A DNA stretch of 64,000 nucleotides, taken from Cellulophaga sp. RHA19 (GTDB lineage: Bacteria; Bacteroidota; Bacteroidia; Flavobacteriales; Flavobacteriaceae). A model generated the notes under the pieces. That model had not been told where the DNA came from and did not search any database. It saw only the letters and a program-made list of their open reading frames with translations. The stretch is from assembly GCF_002813425.1 (NCBI RefSeq), contig NZ_PHUL01000001.1, positions 1,616,001 to 1,680,000 of the forward strand, in the 5' to 3' direction. Below are positions 8,830 through 18,335 of this stretch, in pieces (position 1 is the stretch's first letter; each line of letters begins with the position of its first letter). A program made the translations under genes and the position numbers.

Positions 8830-9806
8830 TAATCCAATGATTGATTTTCTTGTGATGCGTGTTTCAGTAAATTTTCAAACTCTATAGCAGAAAGGTTACC
8901 GTAGTAGAAATTAATAGGATTAATTCTGTCACCATCTTTCCAAACCTCATAGTGCAAGTGTGGAGCTTCAGATCTACCAGTACTACCTACAAAACCAATA
9001 ATATCTCCTCTTTTTACTCTTTGCCCGGCAGTAACATTGTACTTGCTCATATGCGCATAAAGTGACAGGTAGCCATAACCGTGGTCTATACGTACGTGTT
9101 TACCATAACCTGTAGAGCTAGCATCTGCTCTAGTAACTTTACCGTTACCAGATGCGTAAATTGGTGTTCCTCTAGGAGATGTAAAATCCATTCCCCAGTG
9201 CATTTTACGTACTTTGGTAAATGGGTCAGATCGCCAGCCAAAACCAGATGCCATACGTGTTAAGTCTTCGTTGCTAACTGGTTGTATAGCAGGTATTGCT
9301 TCTAAAAATTTTTCTTTTTCTTCGGCAAGTTTGGTAATTTCATCTAAAGATTTAGACTGTATTACCATTTGTTTTTGTATAATTTCTAATCGTTTAGTGG
9401 CATCAATAATCATTTCAGAATTGTTAAAGCCTTCTAGAGACTTGTATCTGTTTACACCACCAAAACCTGCACGTCTTTGTTCTTCTGGTATTGGGTTAGC
9501 TTCAAAATATAAACGATATATGTTATTATCTCTATCTTCTATATTAACCAATACTTGTTCCATTTGCTCCATTTTTTTGTTAAGCAATTCAAACTGAAAC
9601 TCATAATTATGTAGTTCTCTCTGTAAAGAAAGTTCTTTGGGTGTATTAATTAAATTGGTATTTAATAGAAGTAGCAACCCTAAAAAACCCAATATTGCAG
9701 CACCCATAAACATTAGCGCTACGTTGCGAAATTTTTTAGACTTTTTAAGCTCTATCTTTCTGTAAGATAGAGTGTCTGGATCATAATAATATTTAACTTG
9801 AGACAT
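8829..9806 (-). CDS. M23 family zinc metallopeptidase (membrane-anchored)
   Basis: 325 residues: a short cytoplasmic N-terminus, one membrane helix at about 29-50, a coiled coil at about 57-92 and again at 135-170, then an M23 (LytM/NlpD-type) domain from about 185. The zinc/catalytic set is complete: H203 and D207 (HWGMD) and H283/H285 (HLHYE). The active form would cut peptidoglycan cross-links in the periplasm. First gene of the minus-strand operon with MerR, LemA and two TPM genes, and divergent from alaS. Confidence 0.94.
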   Translation of the reverse strand: MSQVKYYYDPDTLSYRKIELKKSKKFRNVALMFMGAAILGFLGLLLLLNTNLINTPKELSLQRELHNYEFQFELLNKKMEQMEQVLVNIEDRDNNIYRLYFEANPIPEEQRRAGFGGVNRYKSLEGFNNSEMIIDATKRLEIIQKQMVIQSKSLDEITKLAEEKEKFLEAIPAIQPVSNEDLTRMASGFGWRSDPFTKVRKMHWGMDFTSPRGTPIYASGNGKVTRADASSTGYGKHVRIDHGYGYLSLYAHMSKYNVTAGQRVKRGDIIGFVGSTGRSEAPHLHYEVWKDGDRINPINFYYGNLSAIEFENLLKHASQENQSLD

Positions 9807-9821
9807 AAAGGGAATTTATCC

Positions 9822-9829
9822 TATTTTTG
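9822..9829 (+). promoter_or_regulatory. candidate alaS promoter (TTG-N21-TATTTTTG)
   Basis: TATTTTTG matches TAnnTTTG and is followed by CAC, as in many flavobacterial promoters; a TTG sits at 9798-9800. A start near 9835 would give alaS a leader of about 170 nt. I saw no closer exact box. Confidence 0.4.
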
Positions 9830-9852
9830 CACTTTTAATTTATCAAAACAAA

Positions 9853-9860
9853 CAAATATA
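9853..9860 (-). promoter_or_regulatory. candidate promoter of the M23-MerR-LemA-TPM operon (TATATTTG)
   Basis: CAAATATA on the plus strand reads TATATTTG on the minus strand, 46 nt before the M23 start at 9806. No clear -33 element is visible. It lies only 23 nt from the plus-strand box assigned to alaS, so the two promoters would diverge from almost the same point. Confidence 0.45.
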
Positions 9861-10006
9861 AAAATTGTTTTGCAGAAATAGTTAATTTTATAAAAAGCTT
9901 ACCATTTTAGGGTGGTATAAGCTTTGTAATTTAATGTTATTTGCGTTAAATATAACGTTTTTTAACAAACTAGAGCAGCCAATTAAATTTACAAACATAG
10001 CAACAG

Positions 10007-12622
10007 ATGAAATCTCAAGAAATAAGATCTCAGTTTTTAGAATTTTTTCAGAATAAAACACACAAAATTGTTTCTTCTGCCCCAATGGTCATTAAAGATG
10101 ATCCTACTTTAATGTTTACCAATGCTGGGATGGTACAGTTTAAAGAGTTTTTTCTTGGAAATACTGAAGCCAAAAATACTAGAGTTGTAGATACTCAAAA
10201 ATGTTTGCGTGTTAGTGGTAAGCATAACGATTTAGAGGAAGTTGGTAAAGATACCTACCACCATACAATGTTTGAAATGTTGGGTAACTGGAGCTTTGGA
10301 GATTACTTTAAAGAAGAGGCTATTGCTTGGGCTTGGGAATTGCTAACCGAAGTTTTTAAAATTGATAAAACAAGTCTTTATGTTACTGTTTTTGAAGGAA
10401 GTAAAGACAGAGATAATTTAGATATGGACCAGGAAGCATTAGATTTATGGAAAAAAATTATTCCAGAATCTCAAATTCTTTATGGTAATAAAAAAGATAA
10501 CTTTTGGGAAATGGGAGATCAAGGACCTTGTGGACCTTGCTCAGAAATACACGTAGATATTAGATCTGCAGAAGAAAAAGCAAAAGTTTCTGGTGAAGAC
10601 TTGGTAAATATGGATCATCCTGAGGTTGTAGAAATATGGAACCTTGTATTTATGCAATACAACCGTAAAGCAAACGGAGAATTAGAAAACTTACCTGCAA
10701 AGCACGTAGATACAGGTATGGGATTTGAACGTTTGTGTATGGTAATGCAAGGTGTGCAGTCTAATTATGATACAGATGTTTTTACTCCTATCATTAGAGA
10801 AATAGAGACTATTACCAATGCAGAATATAACAAAGAAGAAGAAATAAATATAGCAATACGCGTTATTGCAGATCATATTAGAGCTGTTGCTTTTTCTATA
10901 GCAGACGGTCAGTTGCCAAGTAATACAGGCGCTGGTTATGTTATACGTAGAATTTTAAGAAGAGCAATACGTTACGGGTTTACTTTTTTAAATACTAAAG
11001 AACCTTTTATGTATAGGTTGGTAAATGTGCTAACTAATACTATGGGTGATGCTTTCCCAGAACTTAAAGAGCAAAAGCAATTAATAGAGAATGTTGTTAA
11101 AGAGGAGGAGCACTCTTTCTTAAAAACATTAGACCAAGGCTTGGTATTGTTAGATAGTGTTATTAACAACGCATCATCTAAAAATATAGATGGTAGAAAA
11201 GCATTTGAACTGTATGATACATATGGTTTTCCTATAGATTTAACTGCTCTTATTTTAAGTGAGCGCGGGTATACTTTAGATGAAAAAGGGTTTGAAGCAG
11301 CAATGCAAGAACAAAAAAAACGTTCTAGGTCTGCGTCTGAAGTATCTAAAGAAGATTGGGAAGTTTTATTGCAAGATGCAGAACAAGAATTTGTTGGGTA
11401 TGATGCTTTAGAAACAAATGTACGTTTGGTAAAATACAGAAAAGTAACGTCTAAAAAAGATGGTGAGCAGTATCAGTTGGTATTTAATATAACTCCTTTT
11501 TACGCAGAGGGAGGCGGACAAGTAGGAGATAAAGGGTATTTAGAAGCACAAAACGGAGATGTTGTGTATATAGTAGATACTAAAAAAGAGAATAACGAAA
11601 TTATTCACTTTGCTAAAAATTTACCTAAAAATACTACAGATACTTTTAAGGCTGTTGTAGATGTTAAACAGCGTCAAAGAACAGCAAGTAACCATACAGC
11701 TACACACTTATTGCACCAAGCATTAAGAGAAGTTCTGGGTACACACGTGGAGCAAAAAGGTTCTGCTGTACACTCTAAATACTTACGTTTTGATTTTTCT
11801 CACTTTTCTAAAGTTACTGCAGAGCAGTTAAAAGAGGTAGAAGATTTTGTAAACGCAAGAATAGAAGGTAACTTACCTTTAGAGGAAAAACGTAATATAC
11901 CAATGCAAGAGGCTTTAGATGCTGGTGCAATGGCATTGTTTGGAGAAAAATACGGAGATACGGTTAGACTTATACGTTTTGGGCAGTCAGTAGAACTTTG
12001 TGGAGGTACACACGTACAAAACACAGGAGATATTTGGCACTTTAAAATTAAGTCAGAAGGTGCAGTTGCTTCAGGAATACGTAGAATAGAAGCTATTACT
12101 TCTGATGCTGTTAAAGATTTTTATGCAGCTAATAGTGAAGTTTTAACAGATATTAAAGAGGTATTAAATAATGCTAAAGATCCTGTAAAAGCTGTAACTT
12201 CTTTGCAAGAAGAAAATAGCAAGCTTAAAAAAGAAATAGAGCAATTATTAAAAGATAAAGCTAAGAACTTAAAAGGCGATTTGTTAAACGAGTTACAAGA
12301 TGTAAATGGCGTGCAATTTTTAGCTAAAAAAGTAGATTTAGATCCTGCAGGGATTAAAGATCTATGTTTTAATATGGGTGCAAACGCTACTAATATGTTC
12401 TTGCTTTTTGGAGCAGAGAACAATGGTAAAGCTACCTTGTCTTGTTATATATCTAAAGAATTAGCAGGCGATAAAGATTTAAACGCGGGTACCATTGTAC
12501 GCGAACTTGGTAAATACATTCAAGGAGGTGGCGGTGGCCAACCATTTTTTGCAACTGCAGGCGGTAAAAACCCTGGCGGAATTACAGAAGCTTTAGAAAA
12601 GGCAGTATCTTATATAAATTAA
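10007..12622 (+). CDS. alaS: alanyl-tRNA synthetase
   Basis: Charges tRNA-Ala in the cytoplasm. The 871-residue length is standard. The N-terminal class II catalytic domain has [15 protein letters not shown] and the [11 protein letters not shown] segment. The editing domain has the zinc-ligand pair H563/H567 (HTATH) and C665/H669 (CGGTH). The C-terminal coiled coil and C-Ala (DHHA1) domain end with the [14 protein letters not shown] stretch. The start ATG at 10007 gives the usual [15 protein letters not shown]-terminus. GSCFA and DUF4230 genes follow within 8 and 2 nt. Confidence 0.98.
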   Translation: MKSQEIRSQFLEFFQNKTHKIVSSAPMVIKDDPTLMFTNAGMVQFKEFFLGNTEAKNTRVVDTQKCLRVSGKHNDLEEVGKDTYHHTMFEMLGNWSFGDYFKEEAIAWAWELLTEVFKIDKTSLYVTVFEGSKDRDNLDMDQEALDLWKKIIPESQILYGNKKDNFWEMGDQGPCGPCSEIHVDIRSAEEKAKVSGEDLVNMDHPEVVEIWNLVFMQYNRKANGELENLPAKHVDTGMGFERLCMVMQGVQSNYDTDVFTPIIREIETITNAEYNKEEEINIAIRVIADHIRAVAFSIADGQLPSNTGAGYVIRRILRRAIRYGFTFLNTKEPFMYRLVNVLTNTMGDAFPELKEQKQLIENVVKEEEHSFLKTLDQGLVLLDSVINNASSKNIDGRKAFELYDTYGFPIDLTALILSERGYTLDEKGFEAAMQEQKKRSRSASEVSKEDWEVLLQDAEQEFVGYDALETNVRLVKYRKVTSKKDGEQYQLVFNITPFYAEGGGQVGDKGYLEAQNGDVVYIVDTKKENNEIIHFAKNLPKNTTDTFKAVVDVKQRQRTASNHTATHLLHQALREVLGTHVEQKGSAVHSKYLRFDFSHFSKVTAEQLKEVEDFVNARIEGNLPLEEKRNIPMQEALDAGAMALFGEKYGDTVRLIRFGQSVELCGGTHVQNTGDIWHFKIKSEGAVASGIRRIEAITSDAVKDFYAANSEVLTDIKEVLNNAKDPVKAVTSLQEENSKLKKEIEQLLKDKAKNLKGDLLNELQDVNGVQFLAKKVDLDPAGIKDLCFNMGANATNMFLLFGAENNGKATLSCYISKELAGDKDLNAGTIVRELGKYIQGGGGGQPFFATAGGKNPGGITEALEKAVSYIN

Positions 12623-12630
12623 AATAGTGT

Positions 12631-13587
12631 ATGAAACTACAAACTAAAGTACCACTTAAGCCAAGTACGTTTCAAATAGACTATTCTAGTAAGCTATTGT
12701 TATTGGGTTCTTGCTTTGCAGAGCATATAGGTAATAAGTTTACGTATTATAAAATGCAAGCCGCAACCAATCCGTTTGGTATTTTGTTTCATCCGCAAGC
12801 AATAACGCAGTTGATAAAAAATGCAGTTTTACAAGAAAAATACACAGAGGAAGATATATTTAAACAGAATGAGCGTTGGCATAGTTTCAACGCTCATTCT
12901 AGTTTAAGCACGCCATTAAAACAAGAACTACTACAAAATTTAAATACAGCAGTAGTAAAAACTAAGTCTACTTTAGATACCGCTACACACGTGGTAATTA
13001 CCCTAGGAACTGCTTGGGTGTACAAACACTTGGAGTTAAGTAAAGTAGTTGCAAATTGTCATAAAGTGCCACAAAAAGCCTTTAAAAAGCAATTGTTAAC
13101 CGTGGCAGAGATAGAGAATAGTTTACAAGAGCTTATTACATTGGTAAAAAGTGTAAATGCTAATGCTAAATTTATTTTTACGGTTTCTCCTGTTAGGCAT
13201 ATAAAAGATGGTTTTATAGAAAATCAGCGTAGTAAATCTCATTTGCTAACTGCTGTACATAACACCATAGAATTAGAAAAAAATAGAGGTACTACTTTTT
13301 ATTTTCCTAGTTATGAGATTATGATGGATGAGTTGCGTGATTATCGATTTTATAAAGAAGATATGGTACACCCAAGCAAATTAGCTGTAGATTATATTTG
13401 GGAGAAGTTCTCTAGTGTCTGGTTAACTAAAAAGGCCTTAGAAACTACTGAAAAAGTAGGCGCTGTACAAAGAGGATTAGAGCATAGACCATTTAATTCG
13501 CAATCAGAGGAGCATCAGAAATTTTTAAAAAATATTCAAGAAAAAATTACGTATCTTCAAAAAGAATATCCTTTTATTTCGTTTTAA
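12631..13587 (+). CDS. GSCFA domain-containing protein
   Basis: 318 residues with the family's defining GSCFA motif at residues 26-30 (LLLGSCFAEHIGNKF) and a second block SPVRHIKDGF. The fold is thought to be SGNH/GDSL-hydrolase-like; the late MVHPSKLAVDYIW block resembles the catalytic DxxHP element of such enzymes. It is probably cytoplasmic, since no signal sequence is seen. It sits 8 nt after alaS, which is a positional link only. No substrate is known to me. Confidence 0.9.
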   Translation: MKLQTKVPLKPSTFQIDYSSKLLLLGSCFAEHIGNKFTYYKMQAATNPFGILFHPQAITQLIKNAVLQEKYTEEDIFKQNERWHSFNAHSSLSTPLKQELLQNLNTAVVKTKSTLDTATHVVITLGTAWVYKHLELSKVVANCHKVPQKAFKKQLLTVAEIENSLQELITLVKSVNANAKFIFTVSPVRHIKDGFIENQRSKSHLLTAVHNTIELEKNRGTTFYFPSYEIMMDELRDYRFYKEDMVHPSKLAVDYIWEKFSSVWLTKKALETTEKVGAVQRGLEHRPFNSQSEEHQKFLKNIQEKITYLQKEYPFISF

Positions 13588-13589
13588 TT

Positions 13590-14216
13590 ATGAAGAGAAT
13601 CCTTGTAGGAATTATTATTGTTTTAGTAGCTTTACTTGTATTTAAAACTTGTTCAGATAAAAAAGAAGAACAATCTATTTTACAAGAAAACTCAATGTTA
13701 ATACAGCAGCAAATACAAAATGTATCTAAGCTTGTGGTAACCGAAGGTCACTTTGCAGAGGTGTATAATTACAAAGATTCTCAGCAGCTTTTTGGGCCGC
13801 TAATTACAGCAGAAAAAAAAGCATTGGTTGTAGTAAATGCAGATGTTACTGTTGCTTATGATTTAAGTAAAATTGTTTTTAATCTTGATGAAGAAAACAA
13901 GGTGTTGCAAATAACAAGCATACCAGAACCAGAAGTAAAAATAAGTCCAGATTACGAATATTATGATGTTACGGCCGACTTTTTAAATCAGTTTGATGCT
14001 AATGATTATAATAAAATAAAGAAAAACGTAAAAGCATCATTACTTAAAAAAGTTGAAAATTCAACCTTAAAAACAAATGCGCAAAACAGACTTTTAAGTG
14101 AGCTGTCTAAGTTTTATGTATTAACAAATTCTTTGGGGTGGACATTACAATACAATGACAACCCAATTAATAAAATTGAAGAGTTAAATTACATTAAAGA
14201 GTTAGAGTTACAATAA
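13590..14216 (+). CDS. DUF4230 domain-containing protein
   Basis: 208 residues with one N-terminal membrane anchor (MKRILVGIIIVLVALLVFKT), followed by the DUF4230 region with ISKLVVTEGHFAEVY-like residues (here VSKLVVTEGHFAEVYNYKDS) and a helical C-terminal half. Function unknown; it is likely to face the periplasm. It starts 2 nt after the GSCFA gene, so it shares that transcript. Its stop is only 1 nt from the stop of the convergent hydroxylase gene, with no terminator between. Confidence 0.88.
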   Translation: MKRILVGIIIVLVALLVFKTCSDKKEEQSILQENSMLIQQQIQNVSKLVVTEGHFAEVYNYKDSQQLFGPLITAEKKALVVVNADVTVAYDLSKIVFNLDEENKVLQITSIPEPEVKISPDYEYYDVTADFLNQFDANDYNKIKKNVKASLLKKVENSTLKTNAQNRLLSELSKFYVLTNSLGWTLQYNDNPINKIEELNYIKELELQ

Positions 14217-14217
14217 C

Positions 14218-15969
14218 TTATACAACCAAACTTTTATCTACCAGTTCCAGTCCGTCATCTATTAAATGTCCAACCTTAGGATTGTTTTGTTTTACAGTTT
14301 CTAAGTGCTGTATAATTTCGGAAGCAAAATCCTCATCATTATTAGATTTGGCTAATTCATACAATTCTACTGGCAACAACCAATCTGTTGGGTAGTTGTT
14401 TTTTACTTCCTGAAAAACTTTGTTTCTAGAGATTGTAATATTAGTGCCTTCTCTAAACTCACGTACTTGTTTATATAAATTTTCAAGCAGTGTTTTTGCT
14501 TCTGTTTGTTTAGGTTTAATAGTTTCTTCAGTAATGCTATGTGTAATTAAATCAAAACTATGCAAATCTGCTGGTCCGTTAAATGCAGAAACAATGTTTT
14601 CGCCCACTGCCATATGGTATAATCCCCATTCTGGTTTAAACAGTATAGTTTCTCCTTGTGTAACAGTACAGTTTTCAAAAGTAATAAGAACAATTTCACC
14701 TTTTAGGTTTCGTGTTCCGGTTATAATACTTCCTTTAACTTTTATGCCGCCAACAAATTCTAAGGTAATGGTTTGTCCTTCAAAAATATTATAAGCTTTT
14801 AAGTCGCGCGGACTCATATCTTCAATGGCTAAATTAATGCCTTTTAGTTTGCCAATAGGAGAGCCAAAGCCATCTGCGTGGTGTTTTGTACTGTGTCCAA
14901 CCAATTCTTTTTCTCTGTAAGACAAAGCTGTTTTACCAGTAGTTTGTATGTAGCTAGGTTTTCCTTTATGAGTAATTACATTTGTAAATACACCAGATAT
15001 TTGCAAGCCTGTGCTAAGTTCTACAGTTCCTAAAGCATTAGAGTCTATAAGTTTATTAACGCCGTCTAAACCACCAGTACGTAAAGCCATTGTGTTGGCA
15101 AACTCTTCTAAAACCTGACTTAAAAAAGCAAAGTCTGGTGTTACAAAAAGCTGAGGTTGAGGTTGTGTAATATCAAAAGATTTATGAGCAGCTTCACTAG
15201 AGTATTCTAATTTTTTAACTTGGTCTGTCATACACCAAGCACTTTCTCCTATAGAAGAAAGTAAACCAGCACCGTAAATTTTAGGATTTTCAGTAGTGCC
15301 TATTAATCCGTACTCTACGGTCCACCAGTGTAAATTACGAATTAACGCCATTTCACTAGGTTCGCCCATATTTTGTTGTAAATCTTCTACGTGTTTTTCT
15401 GCTTTTTCTATTTCTTTTTCATCAGATCCAGCAGCTTCCTTTATAATAGATAAATGCCTAACAGCTTCATACAGCTCATAATCTTTTCCGCTAGATATTG
15501 CTTTGCATCCTATTTCTCCAAATCGTCTTAAATACTCTGCGTATTCAGGATTTGCAATAATGGGAGCGTGGCCAGCACCTTCATGAATAATATCTGGTGC
15601 AGGTGTATATTCTATGTTTTCTAATTGTCTAATGTCAGACGCAATAACCAATACGTTGTAAGCTTGGAACTCCATAAAAGCAGAAGGAGGTATAAAACCA
15701 TCTACTGCAACAGCAGCCCACCCTATTTCTTGTAAAATACGGTTCATACCGTACATATTAGGAATGTTTTCTATAGAAATACCTGTCTTTTTTAAACCTT
15801 CTAAATAAGATTTATGGGCAACTTTACTTAAATAATCTACATTTTTACGCATAACATAACGCCAAACAGCTTGGTTTACGGGAGTGTAATCCTCATAATT
15901 TTGCGGTTTTATATATTGTTTTAAATGCGTTGGTAGTTTATCTAATATGTAATTGCTTGTGTAAGACAT
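14218..15969 (-). CDS. aromatic amino acid hydroxylase (phenylalanine 4-monooxygenase-like), long form
   Basis: A pterin-dependent non-haem iron oxygenase, predicted to hydroxylate phenylalanine to tyrosine or a related substrate. The iron triad is visible: H129 and H134 in IIHEGAGHAP and E219 in WWTVEYGLIG, matching His285/His290/Glu330 of human PAH. YGAGLLSSIGE at 232-242 also matches that family. At 583 residues it is about twice the length of proteobacterial PhhA. Residues from about 330 form an extra C-terminal region with HHADGFGSPIGKLKG and a beta-rich stretch that I do not recognise. There is no N-terminal ACT domain. No pterin-recycling gene is nearby. Confidence 0.92.
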   Translation of the reverse strand: MSYTSNYILDKLPTHLKQYIKPQNYEDYTPVNQAVWRYVMRKNVDYLSKVAHKSYLEGLKKTGISIENIPNMYGMNRILQEIGWAAVAVDGFIPPSAFMEFQAYNVLVIASDIRQLENIEYTPAPDIIHEGAGHAPIIANPEYAEYLRRFGEIGCKAISSGKDYELYEAVRHLSIIKEAAGSDEKEIEKAEKHVEDLQQNMGEPSEMALIRNLHWWTVEYGLIGTTENPKIYGAGLLSSIGESAWCMTDQVKKLEYSSEAAHKSFDITQPQPQLFVTPDFAFLSQVLEEFANTMALRTGGLDGVNKLIDSNALGTVELSTGLQISGVFTNVITHKGKPSYIQTTGKTALSYREKELVGHSTKHHADGFGSPIGKLKGINLAIEDMSPRDLKAYNIFEGQTITLEFVGGIKVKGSIITGTRNLKGEIVLITFENCTVTQGETILFKPEWGLYHMAVGENIVSAFNGPADLHSFDLITHSITEETIKPKQTEAKTLLENLYKQVREFREGTNITISRNKVFQEVKNNYPTDWLLPVELYELAKSNNDEDFASEIIQHLETVKQNNPKVGHLIDDGLELVDKSLVV

Positions 15970-16086
15970 TGCACTTTATGTTAGGTATTAACTTAATGGC
16001 AATAAAGATACAAAATTGGAAAATGATTTTAGTTTTATTTAGTTGAAATAAGCATTAATAACGAAGAATAAGTTTTGAGTTTTAAG

Positions 16087-16114
16087 CAAAAAAAAACCGC
16101 TATAAATAGCGGTT
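16087..16114 (-). terminator. intrinsic terminator of the DUF4136 gene
   Basis: An 8-bp stem (16095-16102 and 16107-16114, AACCGCTA and its complement) with a TAAA loop is followed on the minus strand by a run of about ten T. It lies just downstream of the stop at 16122. Confidence 0.85.
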
Positions 16115-16121
16115 GTAATTT

Positions 16122-16676
16122 TTATTTAGATGCTAACTCTGGCGGATAAGCTTCTAGTATCTGAGAAACAAACTCTTTAATACGTTGTTCCTTTTTTTCT
16201 ATGTTACTAGTGTTGTTTAAGGTTCCAATACCACGGCCTTGCCAAACTAGCTCTTTATTTTTAGCATCAATTAAGTCTATATATAAAGATCCTTCTGTAC
16301 TTGTAGAAACATTACTTCTGTTAAACCCGTTACCAAAATAATAAGGATTCCAGCCCCAGCCAAAGCCTCCGCCCCAGTAGTTATTGTAAATATCTACACG
16401 TTCTTTTTCTTTGGTAAAAATACTTACTAGAATATCTGGTGTTGCAGATTTTACAAAGCCTCTAGAACTCATTTCAGCATCAATAGCTTTTAGAATTCTT
16501 TTTTTATCTAGGTCAGATATTTGAGCTTTATCTATGCCTGTTTTATAAAAAGCATATGTTTTGTATGTGTTAAAACTTGCTTCCTTATCGTAGTCAGACA
16601 ATACGCGTACAGACGTACAAGAGCTAAAAAGAACCAGAGCAAGTACTGGTGCTAATGCTAACTTTAATGCTTTCAT
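16122..16676 (-). CDS. DUF4136 lipoprotein
   Basis: 184 residues from the ATG at 16676. An ORF opening further upstream exists, but this start gives an intact lipoprotein signal MKALKLALAPVLALVLFSSC with the lipidated Cys at 20. The mature part starts with VRVLSDYDKEASFNTYKTYA, the DUF4136 signature, contains a Gly/Trp/Asn-rich loop (NNYWGGGFGWGWNPYYFGNG) and ends in the family's IDAKNKELVWQGRG segment. Function unknown; predicted to be anchored in the outer or inner membrane. Confidence 0.9.
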   Translation of the reverse strand: MKALKLALAPVLALVLFSSCTSVRVLSDYDKEASFNTYKTYAFYKTGIDKAQISDLDKKRILKAIDAEMSSRGFVKSATPDILVSIFTKEKERVDIYNNYWGGGFGWGWNPYYFGNGFNRSNVSTSTEGSLYIDLIDAKNKELVWQGRGIGTLNNTSNIEKKEQRIKEFVSQILEAYPPELASK

Positions 16677-16758
16677 ATTTTTGATGTTTTTAGTTTGTAT
16701 AAATAGCACAAAAACTGTGCCGTTACTTTATAAACGCCTAATAATAAGCTGTTTTAAT

Positions 16759-16920
16759 TTATTTTTGAGTATTTGTTTTAGCATTGTAACCATAAGGACA
16801 GTGTCTGCAACCACTTTCGCAACAGTATCCTCTTCTTTTGTGGTATTGCTCTGTAAATACTCTGTAACCCTCTTCAGATAAATAATAGTCACCTTCTATA
16901 GGTTGAAGATTTTTTTTCAT
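16759..16920 (-). CDS. DUF5522-type small Cys-rich protein
   Basis: A 53-residue gene on the minus strand (ATG at 16918-16920, TAA at 16759-16761). The protein starts MKKNLQPIEGDYYLSEEGYR and continues with VFTEQYHKRRGYCCESGCRH followed by CPYGY. The YHxxRGYCCxSGCRHCPYG pattern, with four Cys and a His, is the mark of a small conserved Bacteroidota family (DUF5522) and suggests a bound metal such as zinc. Function unknown. It is read upstream of DUF4136 on the same strand, 82 nt apart, and may share its transcript. Confidence 0.85.
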   Translation of the reverse strand: MKKNLQPIEGDYYLSEEGYRVFTEQYHKRRGYCCESGCRHCPYGYNAKTNTQK

Positions 16921-17087
16921 ATCGGTAAAATTACGAGTTTTTGCGTTAAGTATGTAAAACCGTAATTGTTAAAAGTTAAAAATAGTTGGTAGTCGGTGTT
17001 TTCAGTTATTAATCGTTTTAAGTCTTAAAAATGGTATAGTTTCTGTACTAAGTTGTTAAATTTGACAATGTTAATTAATAAGTACGT

Positions 17088-17417
17088 ATGATTTTAGTTT
17101 CAAAACTCTTCTTTAGAAAAAATTATGTAGGCCTATCTTTATGGCCTTTTATAATTTTAAAGAGTGATGCGCTAAGGGATGATGACTCTTTAATTAATCA
17201 CGAAAAAATACACTTAAGGCAGCAATTAGAACTTTTAGTTTTGCCTTTTTATATATTGTATTTGCTAGAGTTTTTAATTCGTTGTTTGTTTTATTGGGAT
17301 AGTTATAAGGCTTATCAGAATCTTAGTTTTGAAAGAGAGGCTTATTATAATGAAGATAACCCTAATTATTTAAATGAACGTAAACCCTTCAGTTTTATTA
17401 AATATCTTTGGCGCTGA
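17088..17417 (+). CDS. small membrane protein with HExxH motif, unknown function
   Basis: 109 residues. Residues 42-47 read NHEKIHLRQQ, an HExxH motif of the zinc-metallopeptidase type, directly followed by a hydrophobic helix (LLVLPFYILYLLEFLI). A later SFEREAY could supply a third ligand Glu. The pattern recalls a shrunken M48/M56-like peptidase domain, but the protein is too short for either family, so activity is doubtful. It starts 12 nt... before the next gene's GTG ends the gap, so it heads the operon with the ACC-deaminase-like enzyme, the glucosaminidase and hemL. Confidence 0.7.
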   Translation: MILVSKLFFRKNYVGLSLWPFIILKSDALRDDDSLINHEKIHLRQQLELLVLPFYILYLLEFLIRCLFYWDSYKAYQNLSFEREAYYNEDNPNYLNERKPFSFIKYLWR

Positions 17418-17429
17418 AAATTATAAAAC

Positions 17430-18335
17430 GTGAAAGTTTTAAATCAGCAAGTACGACTTCCTATTTTATCAGAAAAAAAGATATCACTCTGTATTAAGAG
17501 AGAAGATACGCTACACCCTTTTATCTCTGGTAATAAGTTTAGAAAATTAAAGTATAATTTACTGCACGCTAAAGAAATAAAAGCAACAACACTTTTAACA
17601 TTTGGTGGTGCGTACTCCAATCATATTGCGGCAACTGCCTATGCAGGAAAAGAAAACGGTATAAAAACCGTTGGTGTAATTAGGGGTGAAGAATTGGTAA
17701 GTAAATGGCAACATAACCCAACTTTGGCTTTTGCTAAAGAAAACGGAATGGAGTTTAAATTTATAAGTAGAGAAGCTTACAGACAAAAAAATAATTCTGA
17801 ATTTTTAACCAATTTGCAGTTAGAGTTTCCTAATAGTTTTGTGTTGCCAGAAGGTGGTGCTAATGACTTGGCTGTAAAAGGTTGCGAAGAAATATTGACA
17901 GAAAGAGATGCTGATTTTAATGTGGTATGCAGTGCTGTTGGTACAGGTGGTACAATAGCAGGTATTATAAATTCTGCAAATAAGAATCAATTGGTTTTGG
18001 GTTTTCCGGCGTTAAAAGGTGATTTTTTAAAAGAAGATATTTGTAAATTTGCTAATAACACAAATTGGGAGCTTATAAATAGCTATAATTTTGGTGGTTA
18101 TGCAAAGGTAACATCAGAATTAATAAATTTTATAAACTCTTTTAAAAATGAAACCAGTATACCTTTAGATCCTGTGTATACGGGTAAAATGGTTTATGGT
18201 ATTTTAGATCTAGTACGTAAAAATTATTTTGCACCTGGCACTAAAATTGTAGCAATACACACTGGCGGATTACAAGGAATAAAAGGAATGAATAGTTTAT
18301 TACTAAAGAAAAAATTACCTCTTATAAATGAATAA
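17430..18335 (+). CDS. ACC deaminase/D-cysteine desulfhydrase family PLP enzyme
   Basis: 301 residues from a GTG start at 17430, 12 nt after the preceding stop. It is a fold-type II PLP enzyme: the Schiff-base Lys is probably K36 in ISGNKFRKLKYN, followed by LTFGGAYSNHIAATA and a phosphate-binding GTGGTIAG loop. Members cleave 1-aminocyclopropane-1-carboxylate or D-cysteine; most bacterial annotations of this short form are D-cysteine desulfhydrase-like, and the exact substrate cannot be told here. Its 3' end overlaps the next gene by 8 nt. Confidence 0.9.
   Translation: MKVLNQQVRLPILSEKKISLCIKREDTLHPFISGNKFRKLKYNLLHAKEIKATTLLTFGGAYSNHIAATAYAGKENGIKTVGVIRGEELVSKWQHNPTLAFAKENGMEFKFISREAYRQKNNSEFLTNLQLEFPNSFVLPEGGANDLAVKGCEEILTERDADFNVVCSAVGTGGTIAGIINSANKNQLVLGFPALKGDFLKEDICKFANNTNWELINSYNFGGYAKVTSELINFINSFKNETSIPLDPVYTGKMVYGILDLVRKNYFAPGTKIVAIHTGGLQGIKGMNSLLLKKKLPLINE

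Noticed and set aside
9888..10085. 65-codon minus-strand frame before alaS
   Set aside because: Overlaps the alaS start and shows no family features.
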